From Methanosarcina flavescens (GTDB lineage Archaea > Halobacteriota > Methanosarcinia > Methanosarcinales > Methanosarcinaceae), in the NCBI RefSeq assembly GCF_001304615.2, contig NZ_CP032683.1:1178001-1242000 (forward strand): a stretch of 64,000 nucleotides of DNA, written 5' to 3'. Position numbers and translations under genes: made by a program. The notes below the pieces were generated by a model that was given only the letters and a program-made list of their open reading frames with translations, made no database searches and was not told the origin of the DNA. This document shows, one piece after another, positions 1-8,429 of the stretch (position 1 is the stretch's first letter; every line of letters starts with the position of its first letter).

Positions 1-135
1 GTATTGCTATTGAAAACACTGATTTTAATACATATACCCTTTATAAATCTCTGAGTTTCTTACAGAAATATAAGTCAATAAATTAATAATAATAGTATAA
101 CTGGCTTTACCGGTTATAGAAATTTTTTATTTGAC

Positions 136-549
136 TCAAGCCCAGGCTTGAGCTTCTTTGCTCATAATGTAGGCAACCATATCAGGGTTAAGTCTGCTTT
201 CCCTTAAGATTCTCTCCTCAATCACCTCATTGGATTTACCTGCAATCTTCATTTCCTTTATTTTCTCAAAGACCGAGGTGGGAATGATATAATACTCGTT
301 TATATCCTTTCTGTGACCCCAAACATCGCCTTCAATAAGCTGGATTCTCTGCATTTCAAGGAACATTCCAATGGATTTTGAGACCGTACGTCTGTAAGAT
401 TTTGGAATTTGTATAGCCTCAATTTTCGGGCAGGTTTCGACAAGTGTAAAAATATCCTTGTTCGACGGCCTGAAAGCCAGGTGAACAACACGTTCATTAG
501 GATTTAATGTAAAGATTTCTTCTTTTGAGCTAACTACTCTAATCTTCAT
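136..549 (-). CDS. DUF1699 family protein
   Basis: A 137-residue soluble protein that I recognise as DUF1699, a small family found mainly in Methanosarcinales; its function is unknown. The N-terminal half (about residues 1-80) is rich in alternating beta and alpha segments and holds the conserved-looking stretch HLAFRPSNKDIFTL; the C-terminal half is helical. An AGGGGAAAG ribosome binding site precedes the ATG. It is transcribed alone, with 640 bases of AT-rich DNA upstream, so the neighbours give no clue to its role. No membrane segment or metal motif is visible. Confidence 0.8.
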   Translation of the reverse strand: MKIRVVSSKEEIFTLNPNERVVHLAFRPSNKDIFTLVETCPKIEAIQIPKSYRRTVSKSIGMFLEMQRIQLIEGDVWGHRKDINEYYIIPTSVFEKIKEMKIAGKSNEVIEERILRESRLNPDMVAYIMSKEAQAWA

Positions 550-1190
550 ATCTTTCCCCTTGCAAAGTTTTTAATCTCATAGGACTTAAATATTTAAGGA
601 TTAAAAATCACGATCACTGATAATTCCTTGTTTTATTCGATTTCTTTACATTTTTTACCCAATAGGCTGGGTTTAATAAAGAGCCATTTATAATCGAAAT
701 TACTTGGAAATCTTCAAATATATACATACTTATTTTTATTATATTTTATAAAAACAGAAAATGAAATTTAAAACTTCATAATACTTTGTACTCAAAATTA
801 AAACATTATAAAACCAAAAATATTTTTACTCTTAATGCATATCTCTTAAATAATAAATTTAACATATATGAAGAAGTAGTGGCTCTTTATATCTCTTTAT
901 AGTTCTTCATATCTAAACACACCACATTTCTAAAGTTTTTTTCTGTATGCCTGGGTTATTAAGGCTTTTTATGGTATTACAGGACCGCATATGTAGTATT
1001 TTAAGGAAAAAAAGCTTATTATTTTCACAACAATGCTGCACTTACAAAGAACAGCCAATCAACTAATCATTCCTGTATATTTGTATATCAGCAGCCCTTC
1101 TCCAATTAAGGTACACTTATTTCTCTGGCATTGAAGGGGTTTGGGTGTGAGTGGGATTTGGTTTGTCTAGAGTTATAGAGAGAAAGGGAA
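550..1190. other. AT-rich intergenic spacer
   Basis: This gap lies between the start of the DUF1699 gene and the end of the PocR-domain kinase. It is very AT-rich between about 700 and 900 and has no open frame with coding character on either strand. It must hold the DUF1699 promoter near 560-640, but I cannot single out a convincing TATA box among the many AT runs. Confidence 0.4.
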
Positions 1191-3173
1191 TTAGGAACGA
1201 GCAATACGCTGTAATGGTTCAGGTTCATTTCTTATACCACTAAACCGGATAGTGAACTCTGTCCCATTGTTTCTTTTCAGTTCAAGTTCACCATCTAACT
1301 GGTCTACAAGGGAAGTTATAAGCTGAAGCCCCAAACTATCGAGTTCTTCAATATCAAGATCAAGATTTTCAGGCATGCCTATGCCGTCATCTGAAACAAT
1401 TAGAACAAAGTCGGCACACTTACAGCCATTGTTTTTGCATTTTCCTATCTCGTCCCTATGGAGTTTGATTTGGATCTCTCCTTTATCCCGGTCAGGAAAT
1501 GCATATTTAAGAGAGTTTGAAACCAGTTCGTTGATAATTATCCCTAGCGGAACAGCAGTATCCATATCTAAAAATAGGTCTTCTTCCAGATCGAGATTCA
1601 AGTTAACATCGGTTTCAAGCCTGTATGTAAGGAGCAGGTTATCAGCTAAGTCCTTGATGTATTTAGAAAAATTAAGCACATCGATATTTTCATCTTTGTA
1701 CAGTTCTTCATGTATAAGAGCAATAGAAAGAACTCTGTCTATGCTTATTGCGAAAGCGTTCAACACTTCTGAATCTCTAATGTTGTTTCTGCCTTTAAAC
1801 ATCTCAGCCTGAAGATCCAGGAGAGAGGAGATTACCTGAAGATTATTCTTGATTCTATGATGGATTTCCTTTTTACGGAAAGTCTCGAAATTCATTAGAG
1901 CTTCTTCAGCTTCTTTTCGCTTTGTAATGTCAGTATGGAGGTTCAGAACCCCGATAAACTTACCATCCTTATCAAAAAGAGATTTAGAATTTGTATGCAT
2001 CCAGATAGGATGACCGTCTTTACGTATAAGTTTAATTTCAAAACTTTCATTGGCGCTTTTACATCCTTTTTCTATCATCTGGCTGATAATAGCCTTACTT
2101 TCATTACTGAGAAAGTCCCACATCGATCTGCCAATAAGTTCTTCTGAACTGTAGCCAAGCATATCTTCAATCTTCTTATTGACAAAAGTAATTCTTTCTT
2201 CAGCATCAATTATGCTTATGCCTTCATTTGCGGTCTCAACGATGTTGCGGTACTTATCCTCACTTGCGCTCAACGCTTCTAAAAGAGCTTCGCGTTCAGC
2301 TAGCGATTGAGCCAGCTTGTTATTGCTATAGCTTAACTGTGAGAGTATATTGGCAATGGTCATGAAGAAAGACAAGGCTGTATCCACGGCTTTCCTGCTT
2401 AACCGCGGAACTTTTTCAAGTGCTGTTATATATTCCTCTTCGTTGAAGCCGTATTTTCTAGCCTGTGATCGGAAAAGCTCATAGTCCAGAGGCTCGTTAT
2501 TAAAAATGAACTGCCCTGCGATGATATTGCCTATATGTTGGTTACTCACCGTGATAGGAGTCAATATATCCCACATATTGTTCTTGCACTTGTACAGCTT
2601 ATACTCTCCAGGGAGTATATCCCTGGATTGTTCTGTAATACTTTCTATGCAATGCTTGCAAGTTTCTGGGTGAACCCTGTGAAATTTAGAGCAGATATCC
2701 TGGAATCCAGCACCTGCCAGAACATTGTCTTTGAGATCTCTTAAGCCAATTGGAATATGAGTAAGTTCATAGAAATCATTGATAAGGGACTGAACCGTTT
2801 GGATATCAATGATTTCGGCAAGCTCCACGTTCGCTATTTCCTTAGATCCATTTTCCTGAACTTTTTCATTAAGATCTTTCTGGTTGTTTATATCAAATCC
2901 ATAAATGTTTACGCATTCTTCTACTGGTAAGGGGTGAAAAGAGACCAGGTATACTTTATTTCCCACTTTAACTTCTATTTCTTCGGCGTTATTCCGTGAA
3001 ATTACCCTTTGCACAAAATCTATGATAAAGGGAGGCAATTTTTCTTCGAATCCCATACCCCATCCATGCAATAAGTGCTCATATACTCCATTTGAGTAAA
3101 GAACCCGCCCATCCTTTCCCACACTGATCACAGGATTCGGGTTCTTTGCGGGAAATAGCTTCATTTTTTCCAT
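1191..3173 (-). CDS. PAS-PocR-PAS sensor histidine kinase
   Basis: A 660-residue cytoplasmic sensor kinase without transmembrane segments. Order of domains: an N-terminal PAS-like region (about residues 10-110, PVISVGKDGRVLYSNG), a PocR sensory domain (about 125-290, with the ligand-site style cysteines in CSKF and CKHC), a PAS domain (about 300-420, YRNIVETANEGISIID), a HisKA_2 dimerisation/phosphoacceptor region with HHRIKNNLQVISSLLDLQAE, and a HATPase_c domain (N box INELVSNSLKYAF, G box DDGIGMP). PocR domains are known to sense small hydrocarbon-derived ligands such as propanediol in bacteria; the ligand here is unknown. No response regulator is adjacent, which is common for methanogen kinases. 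Confidence 0.88.
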   Translation of the reverse strand: MEKMKLFPAKNPNPVISVGKDGRVLYSNGVYEHLLHGWGMGFEEKLPPFIIDFVQRVISRNNAEEIEVKVGNKVYLVSFHPLPVEECVNIYGFDINNQKDLNEKVQENGSKEIANVELAEIIDIQTVQSLINDFYELTHIPIGLRDLKDNVLAGAGFQDICSKFHRVHPETCKHCIESITEQSRDILPGEYKLYKCKNNMWDILTPITVSNQHIGNIIAGQFIFNNEPLDYELFRSQARKYGFNEEEYITALEKVPRLSRKAVDTALSFFMTIANILSQLSYSNNKLAQSLAEREALLEALSASEDKYRNIVETANEGISIIDAEERITFVNKKIEDMLGYSSEELIGRSMWDFLSNESKAIISQMIEKGCKSANESFEIKLIRKDGHPIWMHTNSKSLFDKDGKFIGVLNLHTDITKRKEAEEALMNFETFRKKEIHHRIKNNLQVISSLLDLQAEMFKGRNNIRDSEVLNAFAISIDRVLSIALIHEELYKDENIDVLNFSKYIKDLADNLLLTYRLETDVNLNLDLEEDLFLDMDTAVPLGIIINELVSNSLKYAFPDRDKGEIQIKLHRDEIGKCKNNGCKCADFVLIVSDDGIGMPENLDLDIEELDSLGLQLITSLVDQLDGELELKRNNGTEFTIRFSGIRNEPEPLQRIARS

Positions 3174-3694
3174 TTTTCCCCTCAGGATCTTCTTTGATAG
3201 TAATATGCCTATTTCTCAATGAAACAGGATAGATTATTACTTTAGCTAACATTACTCCTTATTTTCGACTCTGTAGAAATCCTCTAAATTCTATTTTTAC
3301 CAAAAAATATTATAAAAATAAAATTGTAAAAATGCTCTTTAATTTTTTTTATCCCCACAGAAAACAAAGGAGCAATTGCTATTGTCATCAAATAAGTATA
3401 TTAAATTTATCAATTTCAGTCTTAATTCTGCCCTTAACAAAGAATAGTGTGGATAATTCAGCAAATATTTATCCGTTTCTGGATAGTTAAACATAATCCA
3501 CATTTATCCTAACTCAAAAAAGTGATAGAATTACTATATTTTTCTCACCCCGCAAGCCAAACGCAACCATATGGATAGACCAACACATACATTCAGCGTT
3601 ACCTAACCCATTAAAGGTATGCTCATATAATCCGGTGGGTAATTATTAAGTACAGTAAATAGAAGAGATGCGGTACCGGACAAAAATTTTATTA
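3174..3694. other. Spacer upstream of the PocR kinase
   Basis: About 520 AT-rich bases between the kinase start and the tRNA-Thr gene. No credible coding frame or RNA gene is seen. The part next to 3174 should contain the promoter of the kinase. Confidence 0.35.
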
Positions 3695-3766
3695 AGCCGC
3701 CGGAGGGATTCGAACCCTCGGCCTGCTGATTACGAATCAGCCGCTATACCGCTAAGCCACGACGGC
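3695..3766 (-). tRNA. tRNA-Thr (anticodon CGT)
   Basis: On the minus strand the sequence folds as a complete tRNA: a 7-bp acceptor stem GCCGTCG/CGGCGGC with one G-T pair, a D arm, an anticodon arm GCTGA-TTCGTAA-TCAGC with CGT at positions 34-36 (window 3734-3732), and a T arm carrying GGTTCGAATCC. The CCA end is not encoded. It reads the ACG codon. It stands alone, about 190 bases downstream of the trm5 stop codon. Confidence 0.95.
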
Positions 3767-3958
3767 AAATGAATAAGAAAAATAAGCAGACTTAAAATAG
3801 CAATCAAGAATTTAATTATTTCGCTCGGGCGGAGCTATCTGCTTTTACAGATTCTGGATAATCTTGATCCACTTAAATAATTATGGCGTCCCTTAATAAC
3901 CCTGACATTAATTAATAATCCTATAATTAATAATCTGTAATTAATAATCCTATATTGT

Positions 3959-4969
3959 TTAAATAACCCTGGCTTCTATGCAGATATTATACTGGTGAGG
4001 GGCATAAGAGCGAACTACTCTTTTGTCCAGAATCTCGATTTTCCTTCCTGCTTTTTCCGCAGCCGCCCTTATTAGTTCAATAGAGCTTTCGAAGAGGTCG
4101 TCCTCAGGGGTTATTCCGTAATAATGGATTATTCCGCCGGGCTTTGTCAGGAGCACCGCAGAGTCCAGAAATTCAAAAGCTTTATGGGGAAGATTCATAA
4201 TCACATGGTCGGCAGTGCCTGCAAACCTCTTTGCTTCTTCCCTAGCATCACCTTCTATTGCTTCGATGTTTTTCACAGAATTAAGAATTATGTTTTCCCT
4301 GAGATACCGTACAGCTTCCGGGTTTTTATCGATTGCCAGAACTTTTGAAGGTTTTTTGTTTTTCGCAATCAGGATGCTGTAAGGGCCTACGCCTGAAAAC
4401 ATATCAACAACAATATCGCCTTTTTTAACCCAGGAGAGAACTCTTGAGCGTTCGGTCGAGAGGCGGGGAGTAAAATAAGCTCGTGAAAGGTCAACCTGAT
4501 AGCGACAGCCGTATTCCCTGTGAATTGTTTCGGTCCTGGGCTCGCCTGCAATAACCTCAAACTCCCTGACCCGGAATTCCCCAATCACAGGTGTAAGAGG
4601 CTTAAGTACAGTTTTTACATTCGGATGTGCCCGGAGTAGGGCGTCGGCAATTCTTGAGGCTTTCTGGGTATCAAGATCAGGATCTTCCAGAAGGGCAATA
4701 TCTCCTATAACCTCATAGACTGGGCTGAAACCAAGCAGATCTTCAGGAACAGGCTTTTTTTCTTGAATTTCGAAATCACACTCATTAAGCTCAGTTTCTT
4801 CAGGGAAATTCCTCAGTTCGTCAGGAGCAGGCTCTCTGGTCAGAGGAAGATAAAGAAACATCTCATCTGCACTTATTTTTACGGAATTGTCAAGAATCTC
4901 AAGCTCAAGGAGCATTCTTCTTATTGATTCTCCTTTCTTTTTAGGGACTTTTATGCACTGCCTTCTCAT
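3959..4969 (-). CDS. trm5: tRNA (guanine37-N1)-methyltransferase Trm5
   Basis: A 336-residue class I SAM-dependent methyltransferase of the archaeal/eukaryotic Trm5 family, which makes m1G at position 37 next to the anticodon and so prevents +1 frameshifting. The N-terminal part (to about residue 110) is the small recognition domain; the Rossmann domain begins near 185 with the SAM motif VVDMFSGVGPYSI, followed by VLAIDKNPEAV and the catalytic-loop motif MNLPHKAFEF. Length is normal for an archaeal Trm5b. It lies directly downstream of a divergent promoter region and upstream of tRNA-Thr on the same strand. Confidence 0.9.
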   Translation of the reverse strand: MRRQCIKVPKKKGESIRRMLLELEILDNSVKISADEMFLYLPLTREPAPDELRNFPEETELNECDFEIQEKKPVPEDLLGFSPVYEVIGDIALLEDPDLDTQKASRIADALLRAHPNVKTVLKPLTPVIGEFRVREFEVIAGEPRTETIHREYGCRYQVDLSRAYFTPRLSTERSRVLSWVKKGDIVVDMFSGVGPYSILIAKNKKPSKVLAIDKNPEAVRYLRENIILNSVKNIEAIEGDAREEAKRFAGTADHVIMNLPHKAFEFLDSAVLLTKPGGIIHYYGITPEDDLFESSIELIRAAAEKAGRKIEILDKRVVRSYAPHQYNICIEARVI

Positions 4970-5168
4970 GGAAAATCGACCTTTCGAAAGCCTAAGGCTA
5001 TCCTTCTATTAATAAGCTGTCTCAATAACTGTCCGGTTACTTGTCCTGCACTTATCCAGCTATTTTCTCGGACGTTAAAATTCTGAAAAATCTGAGAAGT
5101 CCGACTGAGCTTTTCAGTAACGGAAGATTTCTCAGAATCTTTGCTTCCAAAGAGATCATTAAGCGTGA

Positions 5169-5188
5169 ACCTTATTTTCAAATAAGGT
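5169..5188. promoter_or_regulatory. 20-bp near-perfect palindrome
   Basis: ACCTTATTT and AAATAAGGT form 9-bp arms around a two-base centre. The site lies between the trm5 start and the divergent small membrane protein gene, 26-35 bases ahead of the latter's start. It is placed like an operator, or it could form an RNA hairpin in a leader. Function is inferred from position only. Confidence 0.4.
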
Positions 5189-5222
5189 AAAAACGCAACT
5201 TAACTTTAATGGGGTGCTAAAA

Positions 5223-5681
5223 TTGGTAATGGGAATGGGCATTAATCAGCTCAGGGAAATCTCACTTGGTTTGCAGGTTTCGACTTTATTGACTTATATA
5301 TTTGGATTTACTGCACTGAAGTTAAGCAGCTTAAAGAAAGATGGAATTCTAAGGCATGGAAGAATAAACACTGTTGGGTATACCCTTGGAGCCTTATCTT
5401 TACTGTTTATGTTATACTCCGGAATAAGGCTAATAATTGCCAGGGCAGCTCCTTTAATTCTGTATATTCACGGCTTCTTTGGGATTATAACTCTGGCTCT
5501 CAGTTCCCTGTTCGTGGCTAATAGGTGGAGCTGGAAAACTGTCAGAAACATGAGGATTCTTGTGCTTCTATTCCTGTCTACTTTCAGTGGAGGTGTTTAC
5601 ATGTTCTCAAAGTTTTATAAAAGAGATGCGGCTGCAAAAAAGAGATCTATTAAAAAGAAACTTGCAGCTAAAAGGTACTAA
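5223..5681 (+). CDS. Small four-helix membrane protein
   Basis: A protein of about 152 residues with four predicted membrane helices (about 15-36, 52-74, 80-102 and 112-130) and a very basic C-terminal tail rich in K and R. Single histidines sit near helix ends in RHGRIN and ILYIHGFFG, an arrangement seen in small haem- or quinone-associated four-helix proteins of the DUF420/cytochrome b561 type; this is a weak resemblance and not an assignment. The frame is open from GTG 5214, but the GGGGTG element at 5211-5216 fits a TTG start at 5223 or an ATG at 5229 better. Confidence 0.6.
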   Translation: MVMGMGINQLREISLGLQVSTLLTYIFGFTALKLSSLKKDGILRHGRINTVGYTLGALSLLFMLYSGIRLIIARAAPLILYIHGFFGIITLALSSLFVANRWSWKTVRNMRILVLLFLSTFSGGVYMFSKFYKRDAAAKKRSIKKKLAAKRY

Positions 5682-5829
5682 TAAAACCATAAATTCATAA
5701 CTTCATAGGCCGGAAACCATATACAAGTCTCAGGATGATTGATTAACCTGGCGACAATTTCCCGATACATGACTGAACTTTCAGGACATTGTGGTCTAGT
5801 GTGGTCTGGACTTCATGAAAGCTGAGCTT

Positions 5830-6486
5830 TCAGGCCAGCTTAACTGAATTATTATAGTTAAGCATAAAATAAAACCCGAAAATTGCCAAAAATATCCCGC
5901 AGATATAGAGAATATACCTGTGCATTTTTTGGGAGAGCAGGTTTTTCCCACGGCTGAACGATCCGGATACGATAGTAAACCAGCTCAGATCTGCTATCCA
6001 GTGCCCGAGCATGTAAGCTATTGCAAATATAACTCCCAGCTCATATTCCTTAAGTATAAGGGCACTGCCCGCAGTCAGCCACCAGATCCAGAAATAAGGA
6101 TTGGATACTGAAGTAACCACGCCTATCAGGATGGGATTGGAAGTCAATTTCGAGCCTGGCGAGCCCTGAGAGATCTGTGCAGAAGAAGCCGTGGCTCTGG
6201 CGTCCTTTATGGTGAGAAGCCCGAAGACCAGAAGTGAAAGCCCTCCTATAAGAAAAATTGCAGAGATTACGCCGCTGTCTACGAGTGAAGCAGCCCCAAA
6301 GAGAATCATGAGATATATCACTACTTCCACAATTATATGCCCGAATACGACCTTAGGACCTGTAAACCAGCCTTTTTTCAAAGAAGTCTCTATAGTTGCA
6401 AAAAGCATAGGGCCTGGAACGAGTGCGCCTGTAAGCCCTACAGAGAATCCTAAAAGCAAAGCTTTCAAAATTTCAATATTTAGCAT
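5830..6486 (-). CDS. LysE/RhtB-family amino acid exporter
   Basis: A 218-residue membrane protein with six predicted helices and the family signature near the N-terminus, VGLTGALVPGPMLFATIETSLKKG (the GALVPGPM core is diagnostic). LysE/RhtB proteins export amino acids or related small molecules. The central cytoplasmic loop, about residues 90-115, is polar as expected. It is a single gene between the membrane protein and tfb; nothing in the context tells the substrate. The region ahead of the start is AT-rich with no clear ribosome binding site, so the transcript may be leaderless. Confidence 0.85.
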   Translation of the reverse strand: MLNIEILKALLLGFSVGLTGALVPGPMLFATIETSLKKGWFTGPKVVFGHIIVEVVIYLMILFGAASLVDSGVISAIFLIGGLSLLVFGLLTIKDARATASSAQISQGSPGSKLTSNPILIGVVTSVSNPYFWIWWLTAGSALILKEYELGVIFAIAYMLGHWIADLSWFTIVSGSFSRGKNLLSQKMHRYILYICGIFLAIFGFYFMLNYNNSVKLA

Positions 6487-6638
6487 TATAGATCAAAAAT
6501 TCAAAACTTTAAAATTTTTAAAACTCTGTTTGAAAATAATCTCCGCGCGGCTAATGCAGCTAGACAAAATGCAAAAATAGGATATCTCTCTATGTAATAA
6601 TAGAGAAAATCTGCTAGTGAAAGAACAATAGGAAGAAC

Positions 6639-7652
6639 TTAGAGGATAATTTCAATATCCAGTTCTTCTGCAAGTTCTTTGTACCTGTTTCGGATGGTAA
6701 CTTCCGTTACGCCGGCTACATCTGCGACTTCGCGCTGGGTTCTGCGTTCACCGCAGAGAATGGATGCAATATAGATTGCAGCTGCAGCAACTCCTGTGGG
6801 ACCCCTTCCGCTTGTGAGTTCCTTTTCGGAAGCCTGCCTCAGGATCTCAACGCTCTTGGACTGGACCTCTCCTTTAAGGTTAAGGCCGGAACAGAACCTT
6901 GGGACATAATCAATTGGTGAGGTAGGCATAAGTTTCAGTGCCAGTTCTCTGGAAATAAAACGGTAAGTTCTTCCGATCTCTTTCCGGCTGACCCTGGATA
7001 CCTCTTCGATCTCATCAAGGGTTCTTGGAACGCTGCACTGACGGCAGGCAGCATAAAGGGCAGCTGCAGCGACACCCTCAATACTTCTTCCACGGATAAG
7101 ATTTTTGTCCACAGCTTTTCTGTAGACGACTGCTGCAGTTTCCCTGACCGTTCTCGGGAGACCAAGAGCAGAAGCCATTCTGTCCAGTTCGGATAGTGCA
7201 AATGCGAGGTTTCTTTCAGTTGCGTTACTTACGCGGATTCTACGCTGCCATTTTCTTAAACGATAGAGCTGAGCACGGTTTTTGGAGGAGATTGACTTTC
7301 CGTAGGAATCACGGTTTCTCCAGTCAATCATTGTGGAAAGCCCCTTGTCGTGGATTGTGTATGTCATTGGCGCACCCACACGGGAACGCTTCATACGCTG
7401 ATCATGATCGAAAGCTCGCCATTCTGGGCCCTCATCTACAAAATCGGCATCAATGACAAGTCCGCAGTCCCCACACACAAGTTCGGCTCGCTCGTAGTCG
7501 TGAACGAGGTTTCTGCTACCGCATTCTGGACACACTGCCTTTTCCGTCTCAAAACTTTGCTCCTTTTGTTTCTCTTTGCGAGCTTTGATCATGGCACGTA
7601 TTTTTTCCCTTTCAAGAGTGTCCGAATAGCGAACCCTTTCGACTTCTACCAT
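6639..7652 (-). CDS. tfb: Transcription initiation factor IIB (TFB)
   Basis: A 337-residue archaeal general transcription factor that binds the TATA-TBP complex and the BRE and recruits RNA polymerase. Visible parts: a basic N-terminal extension, a zinc ribbon with two CxxC pairs (CPECGSRN and CGDCGLV, about residues 41-62), the B-finger/linker region (WRAFDHDQ), and two cyclin-like repeats (about 145-230 and 240-325), the second ending in a helix-turn-helix [31 protein letters not shown] precedes the ATG as ribosome binding site. gar1 lies on the opposite side of the start, on the same strand, a pairing common in methanogens. Confidence 0.97.
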   Translation of the reverse strand: MVEVERVRYSDTLEREKIRAMIKARKEKQKEQSFETEKAVCPECGSRNLVHDYERAELVCGDCGLVIDADFVDEGPEWRAFDHDQRMKRSRVGAPMTYTIHDKGLSTMIDWRNRDSYGKSISSKNRAQLYRLRKWQRRIRVSNATERNLAFALSELDRMASALGLPRTVRETAAVVYRKAVDKNLIRGRSIEGVAAAALYAACRQCSVPRTLDEIEEVSRVSRKEIGRTYRFISRELALKLMPTSPIDYVPRFCSGLNLKGEVQSKSVEILRQASEKELTSGRGPTGVAAAAIYIASILCGERRTQREVADVAGVTEVTIRNRYKELAEELDIEIIL

Positions 7653-7842
7653 ATCATATCACCTTACAAGTTAAAATGACCATATGTTTATGCTTCCCGG
7701 TATTTTGGCTGCACCACTTAAATCACAGTATATATAAAAGGAAGGAGAAGAAAAATCACGGCTATAACCAGCAAAAAATATATAAACCAGTTAATGTTAA
7801 ACCATAATAAAGAATTCAAACGCGCATTCAATGTCAGAGATC

Positions 7843-8112
7843 TCACCGAATATAGACTCTTTCATTAACGAGAGCCCGAATTTCTGAATCAGGAGTTCGT
7901 TTAAAGCCCTTCACCAAAAAATATGGGTGGTTTACAGGTCCGAAAACATTGACAATTGTACCAATCCGATTCAAGGATTTATCTACAACGATTGAATTTA
8001 ATTTAGGGAGACTACCTGATACATTCTCGGGTTTTATCTTATCCCCTCTAACTATCAGGTTTTTAACACCTGAACTGTGCAGCACTTTACCGAGTCGTTT
8101 CATATTAGCCAC
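7843..8112 (-). CDS. gar1: H/ACA ribonucleoprotein subunit Gar1
   Basis: An 89-residue (GTG start) or 86-residue (ATG at 8103) protein with the small beta-barrel of the Gar1/Naf1 family: MKRLGKVLH, VVDKSLNRIGTIVNVFGPV, HPYFLVKG. In archaea Gar1 joins Cbf5, Nop10 and L7Ae in the box H/ACA particle that makes pseudouridine in rRNA. It is the upstream partner of tfb with 190 bases between them. No strong ribosome binding site is visible before either start. Confidence 0.85.
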   Translation of the reverse strand: MANMKRLGKVLHSSGVKNLIVRGDKIKPENVSGSLPKLNSIVVDKSLNRIGTIVNVFGPVNHPYFLVKGFKRTPDSEIRALVNERVYIR

Positions 8113-8429
8113 GAGTAATTAATAGCTATTTCTCCAGCTCAGGGCAAAATTGCCTGGCTTTGAGCATGTTATTCTGTCAGTCATAAATAAGATTATATAT
8201 CATAGACTGAAAAGCATATGTAGTCTATGCTCATCCTATATAAAGATATCGCAAGACCTATATTATACGTTAATATTAACTGAATTGAGATAGTAAAATA
8301 TAAAATATAGGAGTGGGAATCCACAACCTTATATATTAAATGGACATTGTTGGCAGCAATCAGACCATAAATTTGGTCATATATAGTCACTAGCTCCGAT
8401 TAATGATCTCGTTCCAGGGAGGAGACTCA
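8113..8429. promoter_or_regulatory. Divergent promoter region gar1/ppdK
   Basis: The region holds a good TATA-like stretch for ppdK, CTTATATATTA at 8328-8338, about 90 bases before the likely start, and a second one, CATATATAGT at 8379-8388. Between them an inverted repeat GACCA-6-TGGTC (8363-8378) sits just upstream of the second TATA box and is placed like an operator. No gene fits in the region; a 65-codon frame here on the minus strand has no coding character. Confidence 0.45.

Noticed and set aside
4966-5181. 71-codon minus-strand frame whose TGA overlaps the trm5 ATG
   Set aside because: The ATGA overlap is suggestive, but the start is TTG inside a palindrome, with no ribosome binding site and no recognisable motif.
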